Assembly: GCA_025738555.1 (NCBI GenBank)
Contig: JAOVFP010000007.1
Location: 4,712,001-4,776,000 of the forward strand
Direction of reading: 5' to 3'
DNA: 64,000 nt
From: Cyathus striatus
Taxonomy: Eukaryota; Basidiomycota; Agaricomycetes; Agaricales; Nidulariaceae
Shown: one piece after another, positions 9,118 to 22,129 of the stretch
Layout: the number at the start of each line of letters is the position of its first letter
Position numbering within the stretch: position 1 is the stretch's first letter
Notes under the pieces: model-generated
Database searches by the model: none
Told to the model about the DNA's origin: nothing
The model's input: only the letters and a program-made list of their open reading frames with translations
Program-made: the position numbers and the translations under genes

Positions 9118-9215
9118 ACTTCCAACTTTGTCTCTATGTTTATTTCTTTGTCTATGTTCTTATTTCTTTGTCTGTGTTCTTATTTCCTTGTCTCTGCACT
9201 GGTTTATGTGTTATT
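9118..9215. repeat. T-rich degenerate tandem repeat, right part
   Basis: Continuation of the 1250-2296 array after the element A insertion, with units such as CTTATTTCTTTGTCTGTG. Confidence 0.6.
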
Positions 9216-10082
9216 AATGACATTTCATTGTCAGCTTTGCAATAAACAAATATTAATACCATTAACTGTGATAGTACATCAACACTACTTGTATATTAAC
9301 TAATTTACTCCATTCTAAATTGTTATAAGTTGGAAATATTCAAATTAGATTTAAATAGGATCAAGCCCATGGGTTACCTGTGCACTTCCCTACAGTAAGT
9401 ACTTCTAAACATGTAACAACATCTGAGACTATGTTATGACAATCAATACACTAATGTAAGTATAACATACTTGTTATAAGAGTAGTGAGATTCTATGAAG
9501 TTATGTAAGAACTCAGGTCTTGTGTGAATAGTGAAGTCTCTTGTATTACCTATGAAATTATGTAAGAACTACAGTAGGTAATAAAGAATAGGGCCAGCAA
9601 GCAGGAGGGCCCACTACCTTCTCATTTAACAGACATTTACAATTAGTAAAGAAAGAACAGCTAATAAAAAACTATATTAATAATTGTAGTGATAAATGCC
9701 ATGAATACATGGTTGCACATGTGTTATGAAATGAAGATCCTGGAGTTATGATGCCTGGACACTGCTTTACAATCAAGGTAAGAGTGTTTTGTCTCTCTGA
9801 ATAAGTCATTCGTCTTATGGATCCTCAGCATGCTATAATAGAAGGATGACATCTGAGCATGTGGTTGTTTCCAGATGGATGGACAGCCTCTACCGAAAAC
9901 TATGCGAGATTGGCACAAGAAGACTACATGGTTCTTATAACTAAGAATGGAGCAGACATTCTTATGAAGTAGCACTTGCTCTTTATTTCTCCCCCTTCCC
10001 TCTTCCCTCTGCCTCTTTGTTAGAAGAACCTACAGATACACTCTACACACTCACTCTTTCCCCCTACACACAACCAAAGAGA
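9216..10082. other. Intergenic stretch, no gene recognised
   Basis: AT-rich DNA. It contains two near copies of the phrase ATTACCTATGAAATTATGTAAGAAC-like sequence around 9490-9570. No ORF with recognisable content and no RNA gene were found. Confidence 0.5.
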
Positions 10083-11042
10083 ATGGGCTGCATACAGAGC
10101 ACCAGTGTCAATGAAGAGGCTAAGGCCCACAATGATGAGATTGATAGCCAGCTGAAGTGGGACCATATAATGGCCAAAAATGAGATTAAGATGTTGCTCC
10201 TTGGATCTGGTGAATCCAGCAAGATCATAGTCTTCAAACAGATGAAACTGATTCACAATGGTGGACACAATGACCAAAAGTGTGATACATACAAGGGGAT
10301 TATATTTTTGAATATGAATCAGAGTTTGTGCACAATCTTCATAGCCCTCCCCCAACTCGACCTATCCCTAACACCCTCAAACAATGCCAGATGCAATATC
10401 ATCCTCTCCCAACCCAGCCAAATCGAATCCGATACTCTCCCTTGAGATGTCTCACACACCCTCTGAGTCCTATGGCATGACCCCAGGATCAAAGAAGCTG
10501 TCTGACACAGCCACAAGTTCCAATTGAATGATCCAGCAGTATACTACTTCAATCTATCAATCATATGAGTGCTCTGGGATTTTTGCCCACAGACCAGGAT
10601 ATCCAGTGGAGTTGGGTAAAGACAATAGGTATAATGGAGACAACATTCAAAGTGGGCGAATTGACATACAAGTTGTTCAATGTGGGTGGACAGAGGAGTG
10701 AGCAGAAGAAGTGGATTCATTTTTTTGAGAATGCGACTGCAATGATGTTTTTGGTTAGTTTGAGTGAGTATGATCAGATGGTTTATGAGGATGAGAGTGT
10801 GAATAGGATGCAGAAAGCTTGCTATTGAGAGATTGCTTCCCAAACTACACAGGCAGGGACAACTATGATGCTGCATGTGATTATTTGTTGCATTGGTTTG
10901 TGAGCTTGAATCAGAGTGCAGCCACCAAGCAGATTATGAGCATTATATGTGTGTGACTGATATGCAGCAGATTAAGTTCATACTAACCACAGTCCAAGAT
11001 ATTCTCCTACAGCTCCATCTGTGTGAATGCAGGCTGCTCTAG
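10083..11042 (+). pseudogene. Processed pseudogene of a heterotrimeric G-protein alpha subunit
   Basis: Starts MGCIQS, a typical myristoylation/palmitoylation N-terminus. It carries a decayed P-loop (LLGSGESSKII instead of GxGESGKST), the sequence before switch I (LPTDQDI), a switch I with the catalytic Arg replaced by Trp (WVKTIGIMETTF), NVGGQRSE of switch II, and the C-terminal part (CFPNYTG, DNYDAACDY, SLNQSAATKQ, QQIKFI, QDILLQLHL, ending ECRLL). The whole length of about 960 bp is collinear with a G-alpha protein and has no introns. It is broken by stops at former Arg codons (after TLP-DVSHTL and in EAV-HSHKFQ), a frameshift near 10560 and a 1-base deletion near 10945. Lack of introns suggests a retrocopy, although no poly-A tail or target duplication is visible. 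Confidence 0.85.
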
Positions 11043-12239
11043 GTCCTTTCTCACCTCACACCAATCCTAAAGGAAGTTCTAGGATAATAAGTAATGGTTG
11101 ATCTATCAGGATGAGTTCTCCAGGATAAAGGTCACGAGTTGCAAACATCCCCAGACCCATTGATCCTGCATCTTTTATCTCATATGATGCATCATTGAAG
11201 GTTGGTTGAGTTGGAAATCCAGGGGTGCTGTATATCTTCAGATAGTCCAGCCATGTGGATAGGTGGGTGGATAATAATGTGTTGCTGTAGGTGATGTAGT
11301 ATGTGTCTATTGAGTTGTAGTTGAAACCAACAGAAGAAAATAGTTAAGAGAATGTACTTAAACTTGGTACTCAAAGGTCTGGAATATCTAGTAGGGTGTG
11401 GCTAGCAGTACTGGTAGGTGGCAATCAATACCAGCAGCAGGGAAGTGGAAAGTTCTTAGTGAGAGTGTTAATGAGGCGAGAGAGGTGTGAGAAGGGCCAG
11501 TGTCAGTGAAGATGAATATGGACAGACTGGGGATGATAAAAGGAGGATCTGAGACTGAGAGGGGTGAAATTTGTCAGCAGTCACATGCCATCACAGGGCT
11601 CCAGCCAATCAGACTCAGATCCCATTCAAGATCCCAAAATCACCTTATAGGGAAATCAAGACCACCTTATAACCCAACTACCTTAAAAGGTAGTGGGAAT
11701 GTAAGTATGAATAAATAACATAGTAAAAGGAGTGCAGCTCACCTCACATCTCACATTGATAGTGAATTTTGAGGAGAGCTGTCACACTGACTACTCTACT
11801 TAAAAGAAGGAAAATTTAGTAAGATGGAAGTAAATGAAGGGGATGAATCAATTGTGCACTGATTGCCTTTAGCAATCACATGCTCAACACTTGTATAAAG
11901 TTGTATTGCAGTGATTTATTATTTATGAAGTGACCTGAATGAACATGTGGTTTGTAGTAGGATTGTTACTCACAGAACTGAGGTAGTTGCTTCAGATAGT
12001 TATTGAAGAGGAGGAATACTGGTTGGTATCCTCTTGATGAAGAAATTGTACAAGTAGGTGGCACATTCATCCAACTCTTCAGATCCAGTGAGTTTGTGAG
12101 AGAGAGTAAGTTGAGAGGGAAAGTGAAGCTGCATTGCTCAGAGTGTATGTATGACAGATTTATGAAGACAGTAATGAACAAAGTAAGTATTAATATTCAA
12201 AAATGTAGACACAATGAGGAACAGAAATGAAAAATGGGT
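11043..12239. other. Stretch without a recognised gene
   Basis: Several short ORFs lie on both strands, the longest being 75 codons at 12003-12230 (plus). None shows a recognisable domain. It may be decayed coding DNA but I cannot assign it. Confidence 0.4.
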
Positions 12240-13035
12240 GAAACCCACATTTTGCTATGCAAGCATTTAATGATGACAGCAGATGGTTCGTGCCTGGTAA
12301 CGTGTGGTGTATTCCGAGAACCGCTAAAAAGTCCAGCCGTCAGCTGGACAGTTTCAAGGATTGGTTCACTCTCCGTCAAATGTTCTAACACCTAAATGCA
12401 ATGCATAGATATAGCTCATGCAATGATAGTAACGGTTCTGCAATCTTAACATCCCGTTAGTTGTCGTCCTAGCACAACAGGTAATGATTGAACATACCCG
12501 TAGCCACTGCTTGAAGCCCCTCCAACGTGGATCAAACATAAACCCGTTCGATATATCACATACTATCGCGCGCGCACCTTAGCACTAGGTGAGTCGTGCG
12601 CAGTCGTTTCGACATCTGGTTGCCCCTTGAACGAAGGTCAGTTTTGTACCTGTAACATTTGGAGATAAAATGACCTTAAGTATCAAACTACCCGAAATAA
12701 CTAGAACGCAGAGTACCCACCATTAACCACGAACCACGCATGGCCATGCATCCTTCACCAGTAAGTAAGAGAGTGTCATGCAATGCTAGCTGAATCGTAC
12801 TCTGAGCAGCGTGGTAACGTAATATAAACGACTAGATGGCCGGTGGAGCGATCACGAGTGGTCTGGTTGACGATTCGTCTGAACGAAATCGAATATTTGG
12901 ACAGGGTCGAGTGCTACGACCACATAACTTGCATATTCAGCCGGCGTGCGTTGAAGTGCTCGGAAGTCGAGCATCGCTTGAGACGATGGATGTGATGTAA
13001 TCATGACTCGTGAGCGATAGCTGCTAGCTTTTTAA

Positions 13036-13407
13036 TCAGCCTAGGCCATTCGTTCCCCGCCAGTGTTTGTTATTGTGCGTGAAAGAAGCCTCTCCTCGTG
13101 AACCTGCTGCAATATAAATCCAATCGAGCATGCATTGTGAAGGGGAAAACGAGTGGAGAATGTTGCGAAGAAGGCACTGCGAAGACGCGCAATGAATGGT
13201 CGGCCTCTGAATAAGACTCGAGATGTGCATCGGTTGAGCCCATCGGTACATGTCATCTAGGTACTCCATTGTCTTCAAGGACAATCTACCCTCAGCCTGG
13301 CTTCGTTCTTCAGTCCAGGGCCTAACAGCAACGAGAGTACTCGGAGATGAGAACGGAAGCCGTTGTGGAGGGAGTAGATGCGATCCGCAATCATGAGGCC
13401 TCTTCAT
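13036..13407 (-). CDS. Hypothetical protein, possible exon
   Basis: A 123-codon open frame in the CpG-rich block, beginning MKRPHDCGSHLLPP. No domain, signal peptide or membrane segment recognised. It could be an exon of the same transcription unit as 13461-14006, as both are on the minus strand 54 bp apart, or a chance ORF in GC-richer DNA. Confidence 0.2.
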   Translation of the reverse strand: MKRPHDCGSHLLPPQRLPFSSPSTLVAVRPWTEERSQAEGRLSLKTMEYLDDMYRWAQPMHISSLIQRPTIHCASSQCLLRNILHSFSPSQCMLDWIYIAAGSRGEASFTHNNKHWRGTNGLG

Positions 13408-13460
13408 ATGCCCAGGAACAAGTGAAGACGACCGAGATGATGTAAAGGACGTAACAAGCT

Positions 13461-14006
13461 TTAAGGGAATGTCGATGATATCAGCTTCAACGGCTGTAGC
13501 CCATTTCGCTGAATACGCGCAACGTCGACGTACGCCGAACCTCCTTCTCCCCTCCGCTCCAATTTGGTCAACAAAATTGATAACTCCCAGGCGTCAGTGT
13601 TAACCTCCATCATTACGTTTCCACGCACACCCACAACATCCACCTCAGCCCTCGCACGTCTCATCGTGACGTAGCGTGAGGAGTGGTAGCTGGGTCCGGA
13701 TATAGCGTAAAGTAAAGCGTAGGAATTGTAAGGAGCGCATAGAACGGAGACGAAACGAGTGTCGGAGGACATGTATGTCGAAGGCAAGCATCCTTTCTTC
13801 GTACTCATAGTAGTCAAAGTTACGGGGTGGTTGTAGTCGTCAATGTGATCACCATTATGATTGTGCAAAGGTGTCGAAGGGGATGATGAAGATGTCTTCA
13901 GTTGAGTAAGTGCAAAGTGGACGTTCATATCATGGACAATGAGCAGAGCCCAAAACACCTTACATCGTCGTCTTCTTCGATCCTCGACCCTCAATTCCCC
14001 TTTCAC
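13461..14006 (-). CDS. Hypothetical protein
   Basis: A 181-codon open frame and the longest in the CpG-rich block, beginning MKGELRVEDRRRRRCK, with a Ser/His-rich middle part. No family recognised. An ORF of this length is more than expected in AT-rich repeats but not compelling in GC-richer DNA. Intron structure was not resolved. Confidence 0.3.
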   Translation of the reverse strand: MKGELRVEDRRRRRCKVFWALLIVHDMNVHFALTQLKTSSSSPSTPLHNHNGDHIDDYNHPVTLTTMSTKKGCLPSTYMSSDTRFVSVLCAPYNSYALLYAISGPSYHSSRYVTMRRARAEVDVVGVRGNVMMEVNTDAWELSILLTKLERRGEGGSAYVDVARIQRNGLQPLKLISSTFP

Positions 14007-15709
14007 GCCTACGTGAGCAACGGAGACACTTACACCACACGTAAGACCATATCATTCGTCAGGCCCATAACAGGTCTATACCCACTACCGTGACCCTCGT
14101 TTCTCAACTTTCTTCGCAGGACGTTGAAGATGTAGAGAGAGGCACCACATAGGTCAAGAAGCGAGAACCGCGAGGAGGGTTGCAACCTCAGGCAGAGATA
14201 GCATTGATGCTGGAAGCGTCGCGATGGTGTGCGTTAAAGAGCTAGGCCCTCTGGAAAGGTGCGTGATGATAGTCTTCGGAAGGGCTAGTTTGAACAGTGC
14301 CAGTGAGCACTTGGGTCGTGGGTCATGCCATGGTACGGCAGAGGGCACAGTGATTGTTAGACAAGTGTGCTAGAACCTTCACATACGTCACAAAATATCA
14401 ACTTGGATGTCACACGATTTAATCTTACTGATCCATCATACTGGATCATCGATAACAACGGAAATAGAACGCGCGACGTGATGCACTGTTCCCATGCATT
14501 CCCAAGCTTTCACGCTGCTATCACTTGATTCCCATGCTCGTGGGTTTAATTGGACATCGATTTCGAGTCCGTAGTATGTTGGTATATCTAGATTTGCCAA
14601 ATGCGGTAACGCCACTGGCCACACAGGGTTATGCAAGGGTTACGGCCACACCAGCTCACAACCAGCTCAACTATACTTTACATAATAAATTGCTTGTTGA
14701 GTATGCAGTAGGCACGTTAGTCTACAAAATTGATGTTGTTGATCAAAAGTGCGAAAATTAGGAAAAGACTTAAAAAGTAATAATCAACCAATGTGCTATA
14801 TATTGTACTGTAAACATTTAAACCATGATGCTTATAAGTAATTCATCTACATAATACACATTTAAATTCAACATAAGCTCGTCAATGAGATGTAAAACAT
14901 AAATATTGCATTGTGCATTGGTTAACGAAACACTAGTGTCCAAATTCAATAGTCACGCATATTCCTGGCAGTGTACCGGGATGTATAGGGATGTAAGTGT
15001 GATGCATGTGTTAAAAATTTCCGTGAAAATTCGGTAAAAACAGCAAGCTAATTTTTTGGTCAGACGGTGACTTAACCGAAACATAGTCAATTTGAAGTTT
15101 GAGTGTAACAAGATACAAAAGATCGGTAAACTTATTTTCTACTTATTCTTTGGTGGCTTGGCTTCAAAGTTTATATGTTATTATACAATTATTATACTAA
15201 TACATACATAATCGTTAATATTTTAATTTAATGTGTACAAGCTTAATAGCGGAAGAGCGCCAGTGGTTCGCTTGGGCTTGCATGCTTGCAATTTGGCGCT
15301 TGTAGACGCGCGTTGAGGTTTGCGAGTTTCAGCGAACTGACGTGTCGGGATGTCACATGACGCAATCTAGATATACCAAGATACACAAGACCGATCGATT
15401 TCGAAAGTAGAAGAAAGGCTTCCAACGACACGTAATGTGGCAACTATGTAAGTTCATGTTACATTTCCGTACGCGGAATGAGGAATGAATGTACGCTCAT
15501 AGGTCATATTCTGGCTCGCCTGTCAAGATATTTTAATACCTAACATGTCGTAATAAATTGTTCCGATCGTGCAACCGCCAATCCCAAACTTCAAATTTTG
15601 AGCTTCGGCATCGTGGGCAGTACTTTATATATATGGAAGCCCATCCAACGCCCATCACATGTTCAACAATCATGATAAAGGCATGAGGCATCCGTTGGAG
15701 TGCTGTCTC

Positions 15710-15718
15710 TATATAAAG
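15710..15718 (+). promoter_or_regulatory. Candidate TATA box of the NLR gene
   Basis: TATATAAAG lies about 110 bases upstream of the chosen start codon at 15820, a plausible distance for a fungal core promoter. Confidence 0.4.
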
Positions 15719-15819
15719 TGTTGCATTAGTGGGTATCAACGTTTCGCTTCCTTCCTGCTGCCTTTTCGAAGGGTTTCGAGAACTTATTCAAATTCCGCCG
15801 ACAAGAACGAACATTTAAA

Positions 15820-18136
15820 ATGGACTCGAATCCAGTATCATTTTTTCATGGTGCTAGTCATTTTAGTATTAAAAATGCGAACATGATTTCGCATGCACAT
15901 GCAGAGGAGAATGGTACGCAGCACATTATTAAAATAATATTTGTAATAGGCATGGATGATAATACCTCCCTTAAATGATGCATCTAGCTCTTGAGTACTT
16001 TGAAAAGTCCAAATATGTGTCACACAAAGCTAGATATAACTCAACTCAGCTATATGATGAGCCCCGGTGCCACCCGCGTACTAGATTAATGGTACAACAA
16101 CACATTCTGGATTGGATCAAAGGATTACGTGAAGAAAATCATAAGGTTATGTGGATGAATGGACCTGCAGGCACTGGAAAAACAGCTATTGGACTAACTG
16201 TTGCAGACACCTGTGCTAATTTAAAAATACTCTGGGGGTCATTCTTCTTTTCACGCCATGATGACAACCGAAATTCATTTCGTGCACTGATGGAGACCAT
16301 AACTTGTCAAATTGTGGAATATGTGCCTAAAGCAAGCACCTTAATTGCTAGTGCAATTCATGCAAATGGACGGCGTCTCTTTGAAATGAACCTCAAGTTC
16401 CAATTAGAGGAGCTTATATATAAGCCATTAAAAAAGACTTTTGACAATGAACTTCCAGCTGAACTCCATCGTCAATGCATTATTATTGATGGTTTAGATG
16501 AATGTATGGATTTAAATTTACAGAACCAATTCATCACATCTCTACTTGACATAGCAGCATCTGATGAAAACTTGAAAATTCCTCTTTTGTTTCTTATTAT
16601 CAGTCGTCCAGAGCCTGAGATAAGAAGGTCATTTAGGATTACTGCAAAATTTACAGAACTTAATCTTGCAAATTCCTATGTTTCTGATCAAGATAATGAT
16701 ATTGAGTATTTTCTTACAGAAAAATTCAAAGAAATAGAACAAAACCCACACTATACATTTAATGAGTCATGGCCATCTAAAGCACAGATTGAACATTTGG
16801 TTAAGAAGTCATCAGGACAATTTATATATGCTAGTACAGTAATAAGATATATTGCAAAGAATGATCCTGAAACTGCTTTGGAAAAAATTTTAGAAATAAA
16901 TCATGATGATTATGACAATAAACCCTATCAAGGACTTGACAAACTTTATTTGCATATATTATCCACTAATATAAATATGGAAAATTATCATAAAAACATA
17001 TCTCATATATTTATGGCATTGATGTTTGCTATTCCTGACAAGACACCTTCCTTTTTGGAAGACTTCCTTGATTTTAAAATTATTGCAGTGCTTCAAAGTC
17101 TTTGTTCCATTCTTCACATTCCAGATAATCCACAAAAAAACAAGGAGTCAATTAGGTTCTATCATGCTTCATTTAGTGATTTCTTACAACATAAAGCACG
17201 TTCTGGTAACTATCATATTAGCAAGGCATTTGCACATTTTGAACTTAGTAGATTTTGCATGAATTGCCTTGATATTGCTCAGAATAATCCACCAAAATTT
17301 GCTGAGGCTAGACACAAAGTTTACTATCCAATGTGTTATTTGTACTATCACATTGGAGAGGCATTTCATTTGGATCCAAAACAATTTGAATATATTAATT
17401 TGGAACAGCTTGGTCTTAAGAAATCATCAAGAAATATTATGAATTGTGGAAAACTCATAAATAAGCAAGTTCTGATTATTCTACAAGTGACATTCAATCA
17501 AACAGAGGTTCAGTGTATATTGGGTGATAATTCAAGTGATGTAAGTAGTTATGTTATTTACTTTGGTAAAGAATTAATGTTGATACTAATGTGATTGGAA
17601 GCATATATCTCAAGAAGAAAGGCTGTTTGATATGTACTACAATGGCTCAGCAAAATTTTCAGTAACAGCTCATTTTGATGAAGAGGAAAAAATATGCACA
17701 CCTTTTATAATAAAGGTGAATTCAGAGTTACAGTGGAAAGAATCATGCACATTATTTCTTGAAGAAGTAAAGGGTATTCGAGCCAGACACTCAAAGGAAA
17801 GCTGGGTGTATAATAATGAAGCTTATATCTCAATCACTCATCAGTTCTTTCACTGGATGAAGGGACTTAAAAGCTTGTGGGTATTGCTACTACATCTATA
17901 CCCTCTTATGTTAGTTTAACTTACTTAAAATATTTAGGCCAACATCAATTGAAAACATTTGTGAAGTATTTGAATTTTTACTTCAACAAATTGAAAATAA
18001 ACAAATGGTTGAAAATATCTTAGAAAAAGAACTGATATTATTTATTGAAAACTTAACACATATTGGACCTGAAAGCACAAAGTTGGAAAATATTAAAAAT
18101 AAATATTTCAAATATTTTAATGTGAGTCTAATTTAA
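15820..18136 (+). CDS. NACHT-domain NLR-type protein, four exons
   Basis: Proposed exons 15820-15913, 15988-17540, 17602-17876 and 17938-18136 give 706 codons in one frame. Introns are 74, 61 and 61 bp. Intron 2 has a clean GTAAGT donor and a CTAAT branch site. The intron 1 donor (GTACGC) is the weakest call. The N-terminus (MDSNPVSFFHGASHFSIKN) resembles short N-terminal segments seen in basidiomycete NLRs. NACHT signatures: Walker A GPAGTGKT near residue 90, Walker B IIIDGLDEC near 195-204, and SRPE after it. The remaining C-terminal part has no recognisable ANK, WD or TPR repeats, which are usual in this family, so the gene is short or its sensor domain is unfamiliar. Such proteins are thought to work in non-self recognition and regulated cell death. 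The frame is unbroken, suggesting a working gene. Confidence 0.8.
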
Positions 18137-19947
18137 ACTAATAAATATTGTTATAGTTAATTAATGAAATTATACTAGAAATCTCAAAAATATATTGAAT
18201 TTTTCAAACTTGTTATTATGATAATTTTAGTACTGTTTCTTGGTATATTATTGTATTTAAATATTACTCAGATAGTATTATAAAGAAATATAACATTTTT
18301 ACACAGGCTCAAATCTGAAACTGTAACTCTTGCATTAAAATTGATTTTGATAAAGTGTAGGGGTAAGAGAAGTGGTGCAAACTTTGAGTCAAATTTGGAG
18401 GTGTTGTGCTCTGAAACACTACACTTATGGAATACATGTTGAGTGTATTACATAGAGGTGGTGGTATTGTATGCAAGAAAGGGAACATCAGGAAACATGG
18501 TTTTGGCAATATTGGTAAATGCCAAGATCAATGGCTGATGTTGATCATTCAATGTTTATGCAGTTCCACATAGTTGATATAGAACTCTGTAGGGCATGAG
18601 GAACTATTATAGCTCTACAAAAATGCAGTGTGGTACTTCATAGTTCCACAAAGCTCAGGTGTACACTACAGAGACAACATATAAATATGTAATGTACAGC
18701 CTATTTACATAGAGTATTGTGGTAGAGTAAACTCGAGGACACACAACAAGCGTCACACCTGACTGATAGGTATTAACTACAACAATCCTGTAGAAAGGAA
18801 TAACCTATACACATGGTAAGTAATAGTAATCTCAGTGTTATTGTATAGTATAATGACTGTACCTATACACACAGTAGGTAATAGTAATCTACCTGTGATG
18901 TCAGTACAAGATATAAACAGAAAGTAATTAGATATCTCACCTCAGTGTTATTGTATAGTATAATGACTGAGGTGAATGTATGTCCACTAGCTAGTATATA
19001 TACATATTTACCAGTGGCCATTGTATAAAGGAATAAAGAGAAAGTATGAATGAAAGTAGAAAGGTATGAATGGGTGAAAAGGGAGAAAGGGGTATGTGTG
19101 CATTTATGGTGATATGAACATTAAGTCCATTTTATATCAACAAATCCTAGAATAGAGTAGTTAGTATGATAACAGAACAACAAGAACTCAGCTTAGAGAT
19201 TGAATATATTGGTTGATACTCCCAGTCGACTTCATAGCTTGATGGACTCAGTATGCACACACAGAGTTAAAATCAGTAAAAGGGAGGTAAAGATTCCTAT
19301 TGAGTCCTAACTTGAGGTATATACATGAGTGGCAATCAAAAGGGAATCGCACATGCATGCTCTCACATCGCCAGAGCCCTGGGAATTGGTAAAGTGAAAG
19401 AAATCACATGAAATAAAAGACAGAGAAGGAAATATAACAATGGAAAGTGAAATGGTAAGGTAATGATTGTATAGTAATGAAAGAGAGACTGTGTTTGAAC
19501 CACAACAATTGAACAAAACAGCATACCACTCCCAGTACTCCTCGAACTGATGTACAACGATGGTGACTCTCTCTTGATGTTACCACCAAACACACAACAT
19601 TGGAGGTGGCATTAGGCTACTCTCCCCAAAGTAGCAGTGCAGTGGGCTAGGCTGCGCACTTGACAACTTGTGGTTGGTGGTGGGGTGCTCTGTCATCAGA
19701 CACCAGCAGTCAGAACATCAGATGTGGAATGGAGAGAACCAAAGTCTAGATAGTATTGTAGCAGAAAAATGAGGGTGATGATAACAGATAAAGAAAAGAA
19801 ATAAAGTGATCAAGAACAAATTTGAAATGAATATGAACAGAACATAATTATCCCCAAGCCTCAACCCAGCTCCCTGTTCCTTCCACCAATCGACAAGTTA
19901 CATGACAAGGGTAAACACCCACTCACCGCATATCAGTATGTGAAGTG
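18137..19947. other. Old repetitive DNA, no gene
   Basis: CpG-poor AT-rich DNA. A phrase of about 28 bases (TCAGTGTTATTGTATAGTAT and following) recurs at about 18832 and 18943, a local duplication. Nothing coding recognised. Confidence 0.5.
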
Positions 19948-20720
19948 ATAAGACTAACTTTTAGATTATGTTTATTTATGTAGTTTTAACACCACCAACA
20001 AAGAACATACAGTTCAAGTTAGATTATATTTAGTTCAAGGGTGCAAGAGTTTTAAGTATAGTAAAGTGAACAATGTATTTAATAGTAGACAGTGCAATTG
20101 CTTTCAGATACTTTCAGAACAGACTTTCAGATTTCGGATTTATACTTGGAACTCCAATATCAATTCAGAATGTACTCTACTGTGAGAATGGAAGTACAGC
20201 CAGTGCAGTGCTTAAAGTATTCTAAGGTATGTCTAAACTACTTATATACTTAATTACATGGCAGCAGTTTCATGCGCAATGGAATAGGTAAGATAAAGGG
20301 TACATCATAATGTTCCAGTGTAATCCTAATGGTCAAAGAGGTATGGTTGACCCTCCATATGAGAATCCATGTGGGCGTGCTCTGTTTCAGAGACACATCA
20401 AATGCTGTGCACCATGCTATTAATAGGCACACATCAAGACATGCACTAATACATGTGCTAATTCTGGCCAAGTACTTGGATATAACGGATACCAGTGTTT
20501 CTGGTACTGGCACATCTGATTGCACTAACCCAATGTGCTGCAGGTAGTGTTCAGCGTACATTTCAAAGTCCTGGGGGCATGCGGTTTCCCACATGGTGGC
20601 AGTTTTACACAAGAGAGACATATGGATGCTCCAGGTTATTCAAGAGACTGCACGATAGCTATGAGTGTCGGTATCTGGTAGGACCAGTGGTACTAAGAGT
20701 TCTATATTCCGAAGTATTTC
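19948..20720 (+). repeat. Dispersed repeat family, copy 1
   Basis: Starts TGATAAGACTAACTTTTAGA. About 340 bp are shared with 22130-22473, and its right part (20480-20620) is shared with 32950-33110 (phrases CCAATGTGCTGCAGGTAGTG and TTTCAAAGTCCTGGGGG). Differences between copies often sit at CpG/TpG. It could be an old LTR or a non-autonomous element. Ends were not defined. Confidence 0.6.
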
Positions 20721-22129
20721 CCTGAAGTCATGTGAGTGTCTAACTTAGTACTGGGTGTGTTGTTCTGAGTATGCAGAAGTACTAATATGTTCCAAAGTAT
20801 TATATTTAGGTTCCTTTCTTTATTGTATAGTTATCTAGTACATTGTAATGGATGTAGGAATTGTCGAGCTGCCCAAATATATTGTTGTTATGTCGAATCC
20901 CTTAATTCGTATTGGAGGTGATACTTTGACTGGCAGCATGGGACTCAACCCCAGCCCTTGGACTCCTCCCTTGATAGTGTACTTGTGTAGAATACTTTAG
21001 CTGGTGGCTCGGGACTCACCCCAACTCTTGGACTCTTGGACTTGATTCACTAACTGTATTACTAGTACCAGATGTCTATTATATTTCGAAAAATAACCCT
21101 TATATTTTACTAGGCATATCAGAAGCACTGGTCTTGAGGGCAAAAAGAGAGGCTTGAGAATTGACAGAGGGGTCTTGATTGGGTAAAACCCTAAGCCCTG
21201 GTGCCTTGAGCTGTCTGATGGTCATACATGGAGGGCCTTGACGAGACCTTGGATGTCTTGTACATCCAAATGACAGAGAGCAGAAGCCTAGAGACAAAGA
21301 GGAGTTGCAGAAGCAGTAAGTAGTAATGAGTAAGAGTAGCTGAGATGCATTATGGTACAAGCGGAATGCAACAGTGCACAGGCAAGTCACATGCTGTTTG
21401 GCAATGGCTTCCCTATGTTTGGTCAGACTGCACCACATCTCTAAGTCCACACAAATATAAAGAAGATATAGGAAACCGAATACACTGTTTGCATGGCATA
21501 TCGTAAGACCAAAGTAAAGGTTTAAGAATGAAGATATAATGTTTTAGTATAAGTAGAAAGAGTTAAAATTGTATATAAGTTGAATAAAATAAAATAAACT
21601 CGAAATGGAATATAGTACTGGGTTATACCAGTATACCAACTACTCCCTCCACAGTATTCTAGTTAACCTATATTACCATGCAGCACCAGGCAGTACACAG
21701 TAATACTATTAGTAGTATCACTTATCTTAGTTCTGCTACTTCATCATACTCAGAAGGACTGAAAATGTGGGAGGGAAACATAGGGGATAGGGGGGGGGAG
21801 CACCAAGGTGATACATGGGAATAATGAGACAGAATATTGTCCATCAGAGAAATATCACATGGCTACAACCAATTATTTTGGCTTTGTTTGTTTATTACTT
21901 TGAAGTTTTCAAATCTTTAAGTCCCTGTCCTGTCTGACTCATTGTCTCTCTACCATTGCCATTGTCCCTCCTTCACAATCATGCTTTACATTGAATTTTC
22001 TTGGACTTATACTCAATGCAAGCTGCTATTTCTACTTTAATTTAACATTCTCTGACACTAATACTCTTTTGTTTCATAGAATGTATGGTATGTGCTCATA
22101 TTCAGAGAGCACAAGTCTGCAGGAGGAAA
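20721..22129. other. Old repetitive DNA, no gene
   Basis: CpG-poor. It contains two related phrases around GGACTCAACCCC and GGACTCACCCC (20940-21040) and a G9 run near 21790. No coding content supported. Confidence 0.45.

Larger units (their letters stand above)
12240..15600. other. CpG-rich region of unknown content
   Basis: This stretch has many CpG dinucleotides (for example TATCGCGCGCGC near 12567, CGTCGACGTACG near 13523), unlike the CpG-poor repeats on either side. It holds only medium ORFs on the minus strand (listed separately). It may be unmethylated single-copy DNA or a recently transferred or young segment. Confidence 0.5.
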
